Assembly: GCA_016290835.1 (NCBI GenBank)
Contig: JAEEVG010000007.1
Span: 1 to 64,000, forward strand
DNA length: 64,000 nt
Reading direction: 5' to 3'
Source: Bacteroidales bacterium
GTDB taxonomy: Bacteria; Bacteroidota; Bacteroidia; Bacteroidales; UBA932
The notes under the pieces were generated by a model. It was not told where the DNA came from and did no database searches. It saw only the letters and a program-made list of their open reading frames with translations. Positions 27,369-34,724 of this stretch are shown here, one piece after another. The position numbers and the translations under genes are program-made. Within the stretch, counting starts at the first letter, position 1, and each line of letters starts with the position of its first letter.

Positions 27369-28690
27369 TATACGTAAGCCCCCATCTTGAGAATGTTGGC
27401 CTCGCCCTCGGTGAGGTAGCGCCATTCGCCTTTCTTGAGTCCCTTCTTGGTCAGGCCCGCAAAATAGACGCGGTCCAGGGCCTTGACATTGTAGCCGAGG
27501 GTCTCGAAGATACGGCGCACGATGCGGTTTTTGCCGGAGTGGATCTCGATCCCGAGCTTGCGCTTGTCCTTGGTGTCGATGTATTCCAGTTCGTCGGCGC
27601 GCACCTCGCCGTCGCTGAGCTCGATCCCGGAGAGGATGCGCTCATAGTCCTCCTCGGAGAGGGGACGGTCCAGGGCGACCTGGTAGATCTTCTTCTTGTC
27701 GTAGGAAGGGTGCGTGAGGCGCTCGGCGATCTCGCCGTCGTTGGTCAGCATCAGCACGCCGGTGGTATTCTTGTCGAGCCGGCCCACGGGATAGACGCGG
27801 GAGGGGCAGTTCTTGACGAGGTCGAGAACGGTCTTCTCCGCGTGCGGGTCGCTGGCGGTGGTCACGTAGCCCTTGGGCTTGTTCATCACGATGTACACCT
27901 TCTCTTCGCCTTTGAGACGCTCGCCGTTGAAGCGGACGTCATCGGTGAAGACGTTGACCTTGGTGCCGAGTTCGGTGACGACCTCGCCGTTGACGGTCAC
28001 CACGCCCGCCTGGATCAGGGTATCGGCCTCCCGGCGGGAGCAGACGCCCGAATTGGCGATGAATTTATTGAGGCGTACGGTGTCCTGGATCGGGGAGGAA
28101 TAGGGAGTATCGGCGCCCTCGCTGCCGTTGACCACGGGGCGGCGGTTGATCATCCGGTTGATGCCTTCGGTGGATTCGCGGGTGAAGTTGGGCTTGCGGC
28201 CCGGCTTCTTGGCGCCCCAGTTCTTGCCCGAGCCCTGCGGCTTGCGGGATCCGGCTCCGCGGCTCTCGCCGTGCGGGCGCGGTTTGTTCTCGCCGTAGGG
28301 GCGCGGCTTGCGCTCGCCATACGGACGGCTTTCGCCATACGGGCGGCTCTCGCCGTACGGGCGGCTGTCGCGGTCGACGAAGCTGCGGTTCTCGCCGTAC
28401 GGGCGGCGGTTTTCGCCATAGCTCCGGCTCTCGCCGTACGGGTGCGGCTTGCGCTCGCCATACGGACGGCTCTCGCCGTAAGAGCGGCTCTCACCGTAGG
28501 GACGGCTGTCGCGGTCGCCGTAATGATTAGGACGGCCTTCGCCGTAGGGGCGGCGGGGGCCATAATGTTGATGTTCGCCGGGGGCGCTTCGGTGCGCACC
28601 GGGCGTGTACTCTACTTTTTCGGAATGGGAACGTTCCCCTGAAGTTTTCCGCGGTCTGAGTTTTCGGCCTTCTTTCGTAAATTGGTCCAT
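27368..28690 (-). CDS. RluB/RsuA-family rRNA pseudouridine synthase with a repetitive N-terminal extension
   Basis: A 440-residue protein. Residues 205-440 are a complete RsuA/RluB enzyme: an S4 RNA-binding domain (VRLNKFIANSGVCSRREAD) and a catalytic domain with the Asp in PVGRLDKNTTGVLMLTNDGE, likely isomerising a uridine in 23S rRNA. Residues 20-200 are a disordered, Arg/Gly/Tyr/Pro-rich extension built of degenerate units such as GESRPYGERKP and GENRSYGE, which resembles RGG/RGY RNA-binding tails. Such extensions occur in Bacteroidota RluB. It is followed by era (1-bp overlap) and preceded by tonB (2 bp). Confidence 0.93.
   Translation of the reverse strand: MDQFTKEGRKLRPRKTSGERSHSEKVEYTPGAHRSAPGEHQHYGPRRPYGEGRPNHYGDRDSRPYGESRSYGESRPYGERKPHPYGESRSYGENRRPYGENRSFVDRDSRPYGESRPYGESRPYGERKPRPYGENKPRPHGESRGAGSRKPQGSGKNWGAKKPGRKPNFTRESTEGINRMINRRPVVNGSEGADTPYSSPIQDTVRLNKFIANSGVCSRREADTLIQAGVVTVNGEVVTELGTKVNVFTDDVRFNGERLKGEEKVYIVMNKPKGYVTTASDPHAEKTVLDLVKNCPSRVYPVGRLDKNTTGVLMLTNDGEIAERLTHPSYDKKKIYQVALDRPLSEEDYERILSGIELSDGEVRADELEYIDTKDKRKLGIEIHSGKNRIVRRIFETLGYNVKALDRVYFAGLTKKGLKKGEWRYLTEGEANILKMGAYV
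28310..28560. repeat. Tandem coding repeat, SRPYGE-type units
   Basis: Degenerate tandem units of about 18-24 bp (variants of CGGCTCTCGCCGTACGG on the plus strand) encode SRPYGE/RKPRPYGEN repeats in the N-terminal extension of the rRNA pseudouridine synthase. Spacer residues vary and all changes keep the frame. Copy number is likely to vary between strains. Confidence 0.8.
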
Positions 28691-28692
28691 TA

Positions 28693-29472
28693 CTACTTAA
28701 GATTAAAATAATAGGTTATTGTGCCCTGTTGCATCGCGGGCGCTTCGGCGCTCATGTTGAAGTGCGTCTCCATAGCCGCCTTGCGCGCCGCTGCAATGAG
28801 GGACTTGTCCATGACGGTGGTGCCGTCGCCTCCCGGCACGGCCTTGACTACGTTGCCGTAGTTGTCCACCCAGATATCCACTACTACTATACCGCCCTCC
28901 TGCACGTCATAGACCGGCCGGGGGAGGTTCCCCACGGTGTTGCGGCCCTGGACGTGGGCGTTGGGTTTGCCGTCGGTGCGGCCATTGTCGGTGTTGCCGC
29001 GGGCCTGGCCGGCCTTGAAGGTCGCGGACTCGTCGAGCGCGCTGTGCGGCGCGGTGAGGGTGGTGTCCTTCTTGGCCATCCCGGGGAAGGCCGCGCGCGG
29101 GTCCAGTTCGGGCTCCTTGGGCTCCGGGGCGGGGGTCTCGACGTCGCCGAAGTCGTCCGGCTTGGTCTCCGGGGTCAGGTTCTCCCGGTCCGCCTCGACG
29201 GGGGATTCGCTCTTCTGGGCCAGCTCGACGGGCCGCTCGAGATCGATCTCTTCGGCCTGCGGTTCCTGCCCCTGCAGCTGCTGGGTCACGAGTTCGGGCT
29301 CTTCGCTGAAGTCGATCAGCAGGCTCTGCTCCTGGGGCGGGGGATAGATGTATTTCAGACCGGATGCCGAGACGAACGCGAGGGCGCACACGTGGAGCAC
29401 CAGCGTCATCGCGATGCCGGTGATCTGCGCGTTCTTCTCACGCTTCTGTCTGATTATCTGGTCGTTGCGCAT
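28693..29472 (-). CDS. TonB-like energy transducer
   Basis: A 259-residue TonB-family protein. A short cytoplasmic N terminus (MRNDQIIRQKREKNAQ) is followed by one membrane helix (about 17-38), an acidic/Pro-rich periplasmic linker (45-150, many Glu and Pro) and a C-terminal domain (about 180-259) with GIVVVDIWVDNYGNVVKA and a final TITYYFNLK, matching the TonB C-terminal fold. It carries the proton-motive force from ExbB/ExbD to outer-membrane receptors. The exbD stop is 4 bp upstream. It could be a TolA-like variant, but exbB-exbD-tonB order supports TonB. Confidence 0.88.
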   Translation of the reverse strand: MRNDQIIRQKREKNAQITGIAMTLVLHVCALAFVSASGLKYIYPPPQEQSLLIDFSEEPELVTQQLQGQEPQAEEIDLERPVELAQKSESPVEADRENLTPETKPDDFGDVETPAPEPKEPELDPRAAFPGMAKKDTTLTAPHSALDESATFKAGQARGNTDNGRTDGKPNAHVQGRNTVGNLPRPVYDVQEGGIVVVDIWVDNYGNVVKAVPGGDGTTVMDKSLIAAARKAAMETHFNMSAEAPAMQQGTITYYFNLK

Positions 29473-29476
29473 AGGG

Positions 29477-29887
29477 TTACTCTGGCTGTGTGGCCAGGAT
29501 TACTTTGTAATGATTGCGTTTGGCGATGTTCATCACCTGCACGATCTCGCCGATCGGCACGCTCTCGTCGGAATAGATCGAGAAGGTCGGATCCTCCTCG
29601 CTCTGGAGCAGGTCCACCAGGGAGTCCTCCACCTCGGAGAAGGTGACGGGGTCCTGGGCGCCGTTGATATGGTAGGTATAGCGGTCCTCGCCCCAGTCCT
29701 TGATGGAGACGCTCACCGTGGCCTTGGCACCTACCTGGCCCGTGCTCTTCGGGAGGAGGAGCTTGAGGGCGTTGGGGTTGACCAGGGTGGAGGTCACCAG
29801 GAAGAAGATGAGGAGGAGGAACACGATGTCCGTCATCGACGACATCGCGATGTTCGGGTCCGCCTTGGTGATTCGTCTGAGGGCCAT
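29477..29887 (-). CDS. exbD: Biopolymer transporter ExbD
   Basis: A 136-residue ExbD/TolR protein. The ATG giving MALRRITKADPNIAMSSMTD is chosen since it lies 1 bp after the exbB stop; a longer open frame into exbB has no similarity. The single membrane helix (about 20-42) carries the essential Asp in MTDIVFLLLIFFLV that conducts protons. The periplasmic domain follows. It works with ExbB and TonB. Confidence 0.93.
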   Translation of the reverse strand: MALRRITKADPNIAMSSMTDIVFLLLIFFLVTSTLVNPNALKLLLPKSTGQVGAKATVSVSIKDWGEDRYTYHINGAQDPVTFSEVEDSLVDLLQSEEDPTFSIYSDESVPIGEIVQVMNIAKRNHYKVILATQPE

Positions 29888-29888
29888 C

Positions 29889-30584
29889 TTATTCGGTTTT
29901 GGGGGCCTCCTCGGCGTCGCCGAGCATATCCAGGAACTTGATGGTCGCGTTCTCCATGTTGTAGACCAGCGAGGAGATGCGGGCCGTGAGGAAGTTGTAG
30001 CCGAAGTAGGCGAGGATACCGACAATCAGACCGCCCACGGTGGTGATCATGGCGGTGTAGATGCCGCTGGAGAGCAGGGTGATGTCGATGTTGTTGCCGG
30101 CGTTGGACATGTTGAAGAACGCCTGCACCATACCGATCACGGTGCCGAGGAAACCGATCATCGGGGCGCCGCCGGCGATGGTGGCGAGGTAGGGCAGGCC
30201 CTTCTCGAGGCGGGCCACCTCGACGTTGCCGACATTCTCGATGGCGGCCTGCACGTCCGTGGCGGGTTTGCCGATGCGGACGATGCCGGCTTCGATCATG
30301 CGGGCCACGGGCGCGTCGTATTTGGAGCAGAGCGTCCGGGCGGATTTGATCTTGCCTTCGTGGATGTAGTCGCGGATGTCATTGATGAAATCCTTGTCGA
30401 TCTTGCCGGCCTGGCGGATGATCCACCATTTCTTGCCGAAGATGTAGATGGCAATGATGGAGAGAGCGAGGAGGACCCACATCAGCCAGCCGCCTTTCGC
30501 GGCCATTTCGATGAGGGAATAGGACATCTCCTGCTGCACGGGGGCGACTTCGACGATGTCGGTCTGGAGGAGGGTGAACAACAT
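29889..30584 (-). CDS. exbB: MotA/TolQ/ExbB proton channel protein
   Basis: A 231-residue inner-membrane channel protein with an N-terminal helix at about residues 34-50 (WLMWVLLALSIIAIYIFG) and two more near 128-150 (GAPMIGFLGTVIGMVQAFFNM) and 168-192 (GIYTAMITTVGGLIVGILAYFGYN). The family's TVIGM and TTVGGLIVG segments are intact. It heads an exbB-exbD-tonB-rluB-era-parC run with gaps of 6 bp or less. A TATCTTTG box lies 61 bp upstream. Confidence 0.94.
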   Translation of the reverse strand: MLFTLLQTDIVEVAPVQQEMSYSLIEMAAKGGWLMWVLLALSIIAIYIFGKKWWIIRQAGKIDKDFINDIRDYIHEGKIKSARTLCSKYDAPVARMIEAGIVRIGKPATDVQAAIENVGNVEVARLEKGLPYLATIAGGAPMIGFLGTVIGMVQAFFNMSNAGNNIDITLLSSGIYTAMITTVGGLIVGILAYFGYNFLTARISSLVYNMENATIKFLDMLGDAEEAPKTE

Positions 30585-30645
30585 ATTCAGTACGTTTTGT
30601 TAACCAACAAATGCAAAAAATCTGCCTACTAAGGCATTATCGCAC

Positions 30646-30653
30646 AAAGATAA
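30646..30653 (-). promoter_or_regulatory. -7 box of the exbB operon
   Basis: On the minus strand TATCTTTG matches TAnnTTTG exactly, 61 nt before the exbB ATG. No -33 TTG at the right spacing is seen. Confidence 0.55.
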
Positions 30654-30858
30654 TGAAAAATATTGAAAAACGGCCGTTTAATGCAAGAAATCCGCGCACG
30701 CGGGCGCAAAAGACCCCGGGGCAGAGCTCTTGCCAGCGGGCAGACCGTGCCTCCCGGGCTGCGCGCTGACGTCGGGCCGGCGGCGGGGCTGCCCGCGGCC
30801 GGGGTGTCACAGACCCCGATTCTCACCCCGCCTGGCCTTGAATGAAGGCTGGGCGTAC

Positions 30859-30936
30859 GAGACGTCCCGAAATTAGGGACGTCTCCCGCGAATAAGGCCT
30901 AAAACGCACGTAACCTGACAGTTATCGGGACGTCTC
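30859..30936. repeat. Three copies of a 10-bp motif (two as a perfect inverted repeat)
   Basis: GAGACGTCCC at 30859-30868 pairs with GGGACGTCTC at 30876-30885 across a 7-base loop, and GGGACGTCTC recurs at 30927-30936. The loop is too short of T residues afterwards for a terminator. Remnant element end or protein-binding site; undecided. Confidence 0.6.
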
Positions 30937-31230
30937 AGACGCCCGGAGGTTTTTCTGTTGAAAGCGGTAGAGATTCTGGCACAGATTGACCAGATTTTCT
31001 GTCCAGAATGAGGAAAAAGCGATTGCGGCGAAATGCTTTCAATGTCGATCAGACAGGTTTACAAAAAATCGCCATCTGGCGGCGTTCTGATTGTAGACCT
31101 CCCCGCCAAAATACTGTATTTCGCTCAAAAGCCCCGGGAGGTTTGCACTCAGAATGAAGTACAAGGCCTTTTTTCTGTAAACCCCTTTTGGAAACAAGAT
31201 AAAACAAACCTCTTGATGCCATAACCCCGT

Positions 31231-31295
31231 GTCATCCTGAGCGAAGTGAAGGATCTATCCCCTCATCCCGGGCCCGACCCGGGAGCGGAGAGGGG
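31231..31295. repeat. REP-like palindromic unit
   Basis: GTCATCCTGAGCGAAGTGAA followed by GGATCT is a dispersed intergenic motif seen in many bacterial genomes. It is followed by CCCCTC...CCCGGG...CCCGGG...GAGGGG, a nested palindrome (31258-31295). It is related in style to the AGATCCCCGG/CCGGGGATGACG unit at 50.4 kb. Confidence 0.6.
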
Positions 31296-31583
31296 CTTCG
31301 GCGGTCCCTTGCTTTGCCCGGCAGGATATCAAGATCTTCGACAGGATCGGACACGATGGGATTGTCAAAATCCTTGACCAACCGATCAGCACCGATGGAA
31401 TGGATGGGTCGGAACTTTTAGAGTATCCGGGAAATGCCCTTGAGCTGATTGATTCCACCGACTCATTATTGGCATTGACATGGGTTCACCGGAAGAGGAC
31501 GATGGATGTGACAAGACCAACAAACCATGGTAGCGCCTTTCTTGCTCCTGCCCGCCGGGGTGCTATCGTGTCGGTTTTCGTTT

Positions 31584-31591
31584 TATCTTTG
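31584..31591 (+). promoter_or_regulatory. -7 box of the small unknown gene at 31614
   Basis: TATCTTTG matches the consensus, 22 nt before the ATG at 31614, the same spacing as for aroK and both nucleoside kinases. Confidence 0.55.
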
Positions 31592-31613
31592 CAGGCGATT
31601 TGAAATTTGTACT

Positions 31614-31991
31614 ATGAGACAGGAATTGGTCAATCTCGCGGAGACGTACCGCCAGGCGGGGGATGCGATCCACGATGCCGTGCGGGAGAGTATCCGGCAG
31701 GCGGGTGGTTTTCTGAGCTGCATCAACAACGACAGGAGCCGGAAAGATATGTTCGTGCAGGTTTACGACAGCAAGAAGAAGTATTCCGAGAGTTTCCCGA
31801 TCCGGGCGATGAAAATCGATGACCGGGGGGCCGTGCAGGTGTATGCAGGCACGGTCGGGACGATCTATACGGAGAAATATCTGCGGGGTATTCTCTCGGA
31901 GGAACACTGGATGCCCCTCAAGGGCTCCAATGTCCTTTTCCAGCCCACCATTCTTTCCATTGCCGCCGCCATCGACGACTACCTTCAATAA
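31614..31991 (+). CDS. Small protein of unknown function
   Basis: A 125-residue soluble protein I do not recognise. The ATG is supported by a consensus promoter box 22 nt upstream; the open frame extends further into decayed sequence. The N-terminal third (MRQELVNLAETYRQAGDAIHDAV) is predicted helical, a middle part (FVQVYDSKKKYSESFPIRAMKIDDRGAVQVYAG) looks like beta-strands, and the C terminus is again helical (ILSIAAAIDDYLQ). There is no signal peptide, membrane segment or cysteine pair. Codon use matches the neighbours, so it is probably a real gene. It converges with truA 15 bp away. Confidence 0.75.
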   Translation: MRQELVNLAETYRQAGDAIHDAVRESIRQAGGFLSCINNDRSRKDMFVQVYDSKKKYSESFPIRAMKIDDRGAVQVYAGTVGTIYTEKYLRGILSEEHWMPLKGSNVLFQPTILSIAAAIDDYLQ

Positions 31992-32006
31992 GGCCTTGTG
32001 CCCGGA

Positions 32007-32822
32007 TCAATAGCGGATCCGGCTGAGGAAGAGGGCGTGTCCGGGGACGGATTCGCCGGCGAGGCTGCGGGCCGGGACGGCGGAGCCGGACAGACCGGCC
32101 GCCGGGTCGGCAGCACCGTCCGCGGGCAGGATCAGGGCGCGGAAGTCTTCGGGGCTGCGTTTGCCGCGGCCGACTTCGAGCAGGGTCCCGACGATGGCGC
32201 GGACCATGTTGCGGAGGAACCTGTCGGCGCTGATGCGGAAGTACCAGTAGTCCCCGCCTCCCTCGCGGCCGGTCAGAGCCAGGTGGGTGGGAGTGTAGCG
32301 CTGCCAGCCGGCCTGGACGACGGTGCAGATGGAGGTCTTGGAGTCGGCGCCGGTCTTCTCGAAGCAGCGGAAATCGTGGCGTCCCGCCAGGGCCTGCGCG
32401 ACTTCGTTCATCAAGTCGAAATCCACCTCCGGGAAGGTATAGAGCCAGGACCAGGAATCGGCGAAGGGGTCTTTGCTCCTGTGCAGAAAATATGTATATT
32501 CGCGTTCCGTTGCGTTGAAGCGCGCGTGGAAATCCGGCGAAGCCGGGGCGATGTCGTGGACCACGATGGAGCGGGGCAGAATGGCATTTAATTTGTAGGC
32601 CAATTGGGCCGTGTCAAGCCCTTCGGCTGCGTCGAAATGAGCGATGTAGCCAATTGCGTTGACGCCCGTGTCCGTACGGCCGGCGCCGGTCACGCCCGCG
32701 GGCTCGCGCAGAAGCGTGGCGAGGGCCTGTTCGAGCGTCTGCTGGACGCTCGGCGCGTTGGGCTGGACCTGCCAGCCGCAGAAGTCCTTGCCGCAGTAGG
32801 AGAGCTTGATGGAATAACGCAT
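32007..32822 (-). CDS. truA: tRNA pseudouridine synthase A, with a C-terminal insertion
   Basis: A 271-residue TruA that isomerises U38-U40 in tRNA anticodon arms. Seen: the catalytic Asp in GAGRTDTGVNAIG, the EYTYFLHRSKDPF segment and FLRNMVRAIVGTLLEVGRGK. Near the end, about 18-20 residues rich in Ala, Gly and Pro (ADGAADPAAGLSGSAVPA) separate the usual helix from SVPGHALFL; most homologues have a short acidic/Arg linker there. The ATG at 32822 is chosen: an in-frame ATG four codons upstream lies in the promoter box. It is divergent from moxR. Confidence 0.95.
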   Translation of the reverse strand: MRYSIKLSYCGKDFCGWQVQPNAPSVQQTLEQALATLLREPAGVTGAGRTDTGVNAIGYIAHFDAAEGLDTAQLAYKLNAILPRSIVVHDIAPASPDFHARFNATEREYTYFLHRSKDPFADSWSWLYTFPEVDFDLMNEVAQALAGRHDFRCFEKTGADSKTSICTVVQAGWQRYTPTHLALTGREGGGDYWYFRISADRFLRNMVRAIVGTLLEVGRGKRSPEDFRALILPADGAADPAAGLSGSAVPARSLAGESVPGHALFLSRIRY

Positions 32823-32831
32823 AACCGGATG

Positions 32832-32839
32832 CAAAATTA
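32832..32839 (-). promoter_or_regulatory. -7 box of truA (leaderless type)
   Basis: On the minus strand TAATTTTG matches TAnnTTTG and ends 9 nt before the chosen ATG, so the transcript would have little or no leader. It overlaps the alternative ATG at 32834, which decides the start. Confidence 0.6.
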
Positions 32840-32848
32840 GTCAAATAT

Positions 32849-33841
32849 ATGGAAAGTGTAAACATCAAGGAGCTCAACGACCGCATCCAGAAAGAAAGCG
32901 CGTTCGTGGATCTCCTGTCGCTGGAGATGGGCAAGGTGATCGTCGGGCAGAAGCACCTGGTGGAGAACCTGATGATCGCGATGCTGGCCGATGGCCACAT
33001 CCTGCTCGAAGGCGTGCCCGGCCTCGCCAAGACCCTGGCCATCAGCACGCTCTCGCGTGCGGTGGACGCCAAGTTCAGCCGGATCCAGTTCACCCCCGAC
33101 CTCCTGCCGGCCGACGTGACCGGTACCCTGATCTACTCCCAGAAGAAGGAGCAGTTCGAGGTGCACAAGGGCCCGATTTTCGCCAACTTCGTGCTCGCGG
33201 ACGAAATCAACCGCGCCCCCGCCAAGGTCCAGTCGGCCCTGCTCGAAGCGATGCAGGAGCGCCAGGTGACACTCGGGGACGAGACCTACAAACTCCCCGA
33301 GCCCTTCCTGGTGATGGCCACCCAGAACCCGATCGAGCAGGAAGGCACCTACCCTCTCCCGGAGGCCCAGGTGGACCGTTTCATGCTCAAGGTCGTGGTG
33401 GGATACCCCAAGAAGGAAGAAGAGAAGCTCATCATCCGGATGAACAACAGCGGCGAGTTCCCCCAGGCGCAGCGCGTGGTCTCGCCCGAGGACATCGTGC
33501 GGGCCCGCCAGGTGGTCCGCGAGGTCTATATGGACGAAAAGATCGAGCGCTACATCGTGGACATCGTCTATGCCACCCGCACCCCGGAGGATTACGGGCT
33601 GAAGGGCCTGAAGGACCTGATCTCCTTCGGCGGCTCGCCGCGTGCGAGCATCAGTCTCTCGCTGGCGGCCAAGGCCTATGCGTTCATCAAGCGCCGCGGC
33701 TATGTCATCCCCGAGGACGTGCGTGCCGTATGCCCGGAGGTGCTGCGCCACCGCATCGGCCTGACCTACGAGGCCGAGGCGGAGAACGTGACCCCGGAAG
33801 AGATCATCGAGCAGATCATCAATGCCGTCATCGTCCCGTAA
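32849..33841 (+). CDS. MoxR-family AAA+ ATPase of the Bat operon
   Basis: A 330-residue MoxR ATPase, a chaperone-like AAA+ protein thought to work on the von Willebrand A proteins encoded next to it. Seen: the Walker A-like loop GVPGLAKT (about 53-60), Walker B ADEINRAP, sensor 1 ATQNPIEQEGTYPLPEAQVDRF and the sensor 2 region FGGSPRASISL. It is the first gene of an eight-gene run (32849-42675) and overlaps the following DUF58 gene by 20 bp. In Bacteroides this operon is linked to aerotolerance. Confidence 0.96.
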   Translation: MESVNIKELNDRIQKESAFVDLLSLEMGKVIVGQKHLVENLMIAMLADGHILLEGVPGLAKTLAISTLSRAVDAKFSRIQFTPDLLPADVTGTLIYSQKKEQFEVHKGPIFANFVLADEINRAPAKVQSALLEAMQERQVTLGDETYKLPEPFLVMATQNPIEQEGTYPLPEAQVDRFMLKVVVGYPKKEEEKLIIRMNNSGEFPQAQRVVSPEDIVRARQVVREVYMDEKIERYIVDIVYATRTPEDYGLKGLKDLISFGGSPRASISLSLAAKAYAFIKRRGYVIPEDVRAVCPEVLRHRIGLTYEAEAENVTPEEIIEQIINAVIVP

Positions 33842-34724
33842 TACCAGTGCGACCGAGCTCCTGAAGAAAGTCAGGAAGATCGAGATCAAGACCAAGGCGC
33901 TCTCCCACCAGATTTTCGCCGGCGAGTACCATTCGGCCTTCAAGGGCCGAGGTATGGCTTTCAGCGAGGTGCGGGAGTACCAGTGGGGGGACGACGTGCG
34001 TTCCATGGACTGGAACGTGACGGCCCGCCTGCGAGCGCCTTATGTCAAGGTCTTCGAGGAGGAGCGCGAATTGACGGTCGTGCTGCTGGTGGACGTGAGC
34101 CGCTCCGGCCTGTTCGGCACGGCCGTGCAGACCAAGCGCGAGCGGATCGCCGAGATCGCGGCGGTGCTCTCGTTCAGCGCCATCCTCAACAACGACAAAG
34201 TGGGGGCGCTGTTCTTCTCCGACCGCGTCGAGAAGTTCATCCCGCCGGGAAAGGGCCGTTCACACCTGCTGCACATCATCCGTGAGATGCTGGAGCTCCA
34301 GCCCGTCTCGGACGGCACGGACATCGGTGCGGCGCTCAAGTTCCTGACCAACGCCCTCAAGAAGAAGTGCACCGCCTTCCTGCTGAGCGATATGCTCGAT
34401 GCCGACGCCCAGGGCAATCCCCGCTATGAGGAGGCCCTCAAGGTGGCGGTGAACCGGCACGATCTCAGCGTGATCAAGGTCCACGACCCGCGCGAGCGTT
34501 CCCTGCCCGCGGTGGGCCTCGTGCACATCAAGGACAGCGAGACCGGCCGCGGCGCCTGGGTCGACACCGACAGCCGCAAGGTCCGCCTCGCCTATGAGCG
34601 CTGGTTCTCCGATCTCTCGGAGCGGGAGGCAAGTTTGTTCAACAAATACCAGGTGGACCACGTGGACATTTCCACGGACGCCGATTACGTCAAGGGCCTG
34701 ATGGCCCTGTTTGGCAGGAGATGA
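33822..34724 (+). CDS. DUF58 domain protein with a von Willebrand A-like fold
   Basis: A 300-residue cytoplasmic DUF58 protein, regularly encoded after moxR. Seen: KIEIKTKALSHQIFAGEYHSAFKG, the DUF58 signature GRGMAFSEVREYQWGDDVRSMDWNVTAR in pieces, and the MIDAS-like DVSRS in VVLLVDVSRSGLFGT. The ATG at 33822 lies inside moxR; no later ATG precedes the conserved region, so the 20-bp overlap is accepted. It probably partners the MoxR ATPase; the direct role is unknown. The stop overlaps the next start (ATGA). Confidence 0.94.
   Translation: MPSSSRNTSATELLKKVRKIEIKTKALSHQIFAGEYHSAFKGRGMAFSEVREYQWGDDVRSMDWNVTARLRAPYVKVFEEERELTVVLLVDVSRSGLFGTAVQTKRERIAEIAAVLSFSAILNNDKVGALFFSDRVEKFIPPGKGRSHLLHIIREMLELQPVSDGTDIGAALKFLTNALKKKCTAFLLSDMLDADAQGNPRYEEALKVAVNRHDLSVIKVHDPRERSLPAVGLVHIKDSETGRGAWVDTDSRKVRLAYERWFSDLSEREASLFNKYQVDHVDISTDADYVKGLMALFGRR

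Larger units (their letters stand above)
30654..31583. other. Gene-poor kilobase with decayed ORFs and short repeats
   Basis: I see no convincing gene here. Part 30700-30840 is very GC-rich with no frame of interest. At 30859-30885 is a perfect 10-bp inverted repeat, GAGACGTCCC/GGGACGTCTC, and a third copy of GGGACGTCTC sits at 30927-30936. Bases 30950-31220 are AT-richer than the surroundings. At 31231-31295 is a REP-like unit. From about 31327 to 31603 an open frame without a start encodes KIFDRIGHDGIVKILDQPIS and on; it looks like the tail of a lost gene. Confidence 0.6.

Noticed and set aside
23706..27377. A 1223-codon plus-strand frame opposite parC and era
   Set aside because: The same antisense artefact; its composition mirrors the codons of parC/era and no motif is visible. 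Similar long antisense frames at 9834-11786, 11611-14076, 38352-40886 and 41038-42645 were rejected for the same reason.
30700..30840. Possible structured RNA or tRNA in the GC-rich part of the decayed kilobase
   Set aside because: Searched by eye for a T-loop (GTTCGA) and acceptor pairing; none found. The hairpins can arise from high GC alone.
31400..31603. A 67-codon ORF upstream of the unknown gene at 31614
   Set aside because: It runs in from a longer startless frame, has no promoter box of its own and overlaps the -7 box of the next gene. Treated as a decayed remnant.
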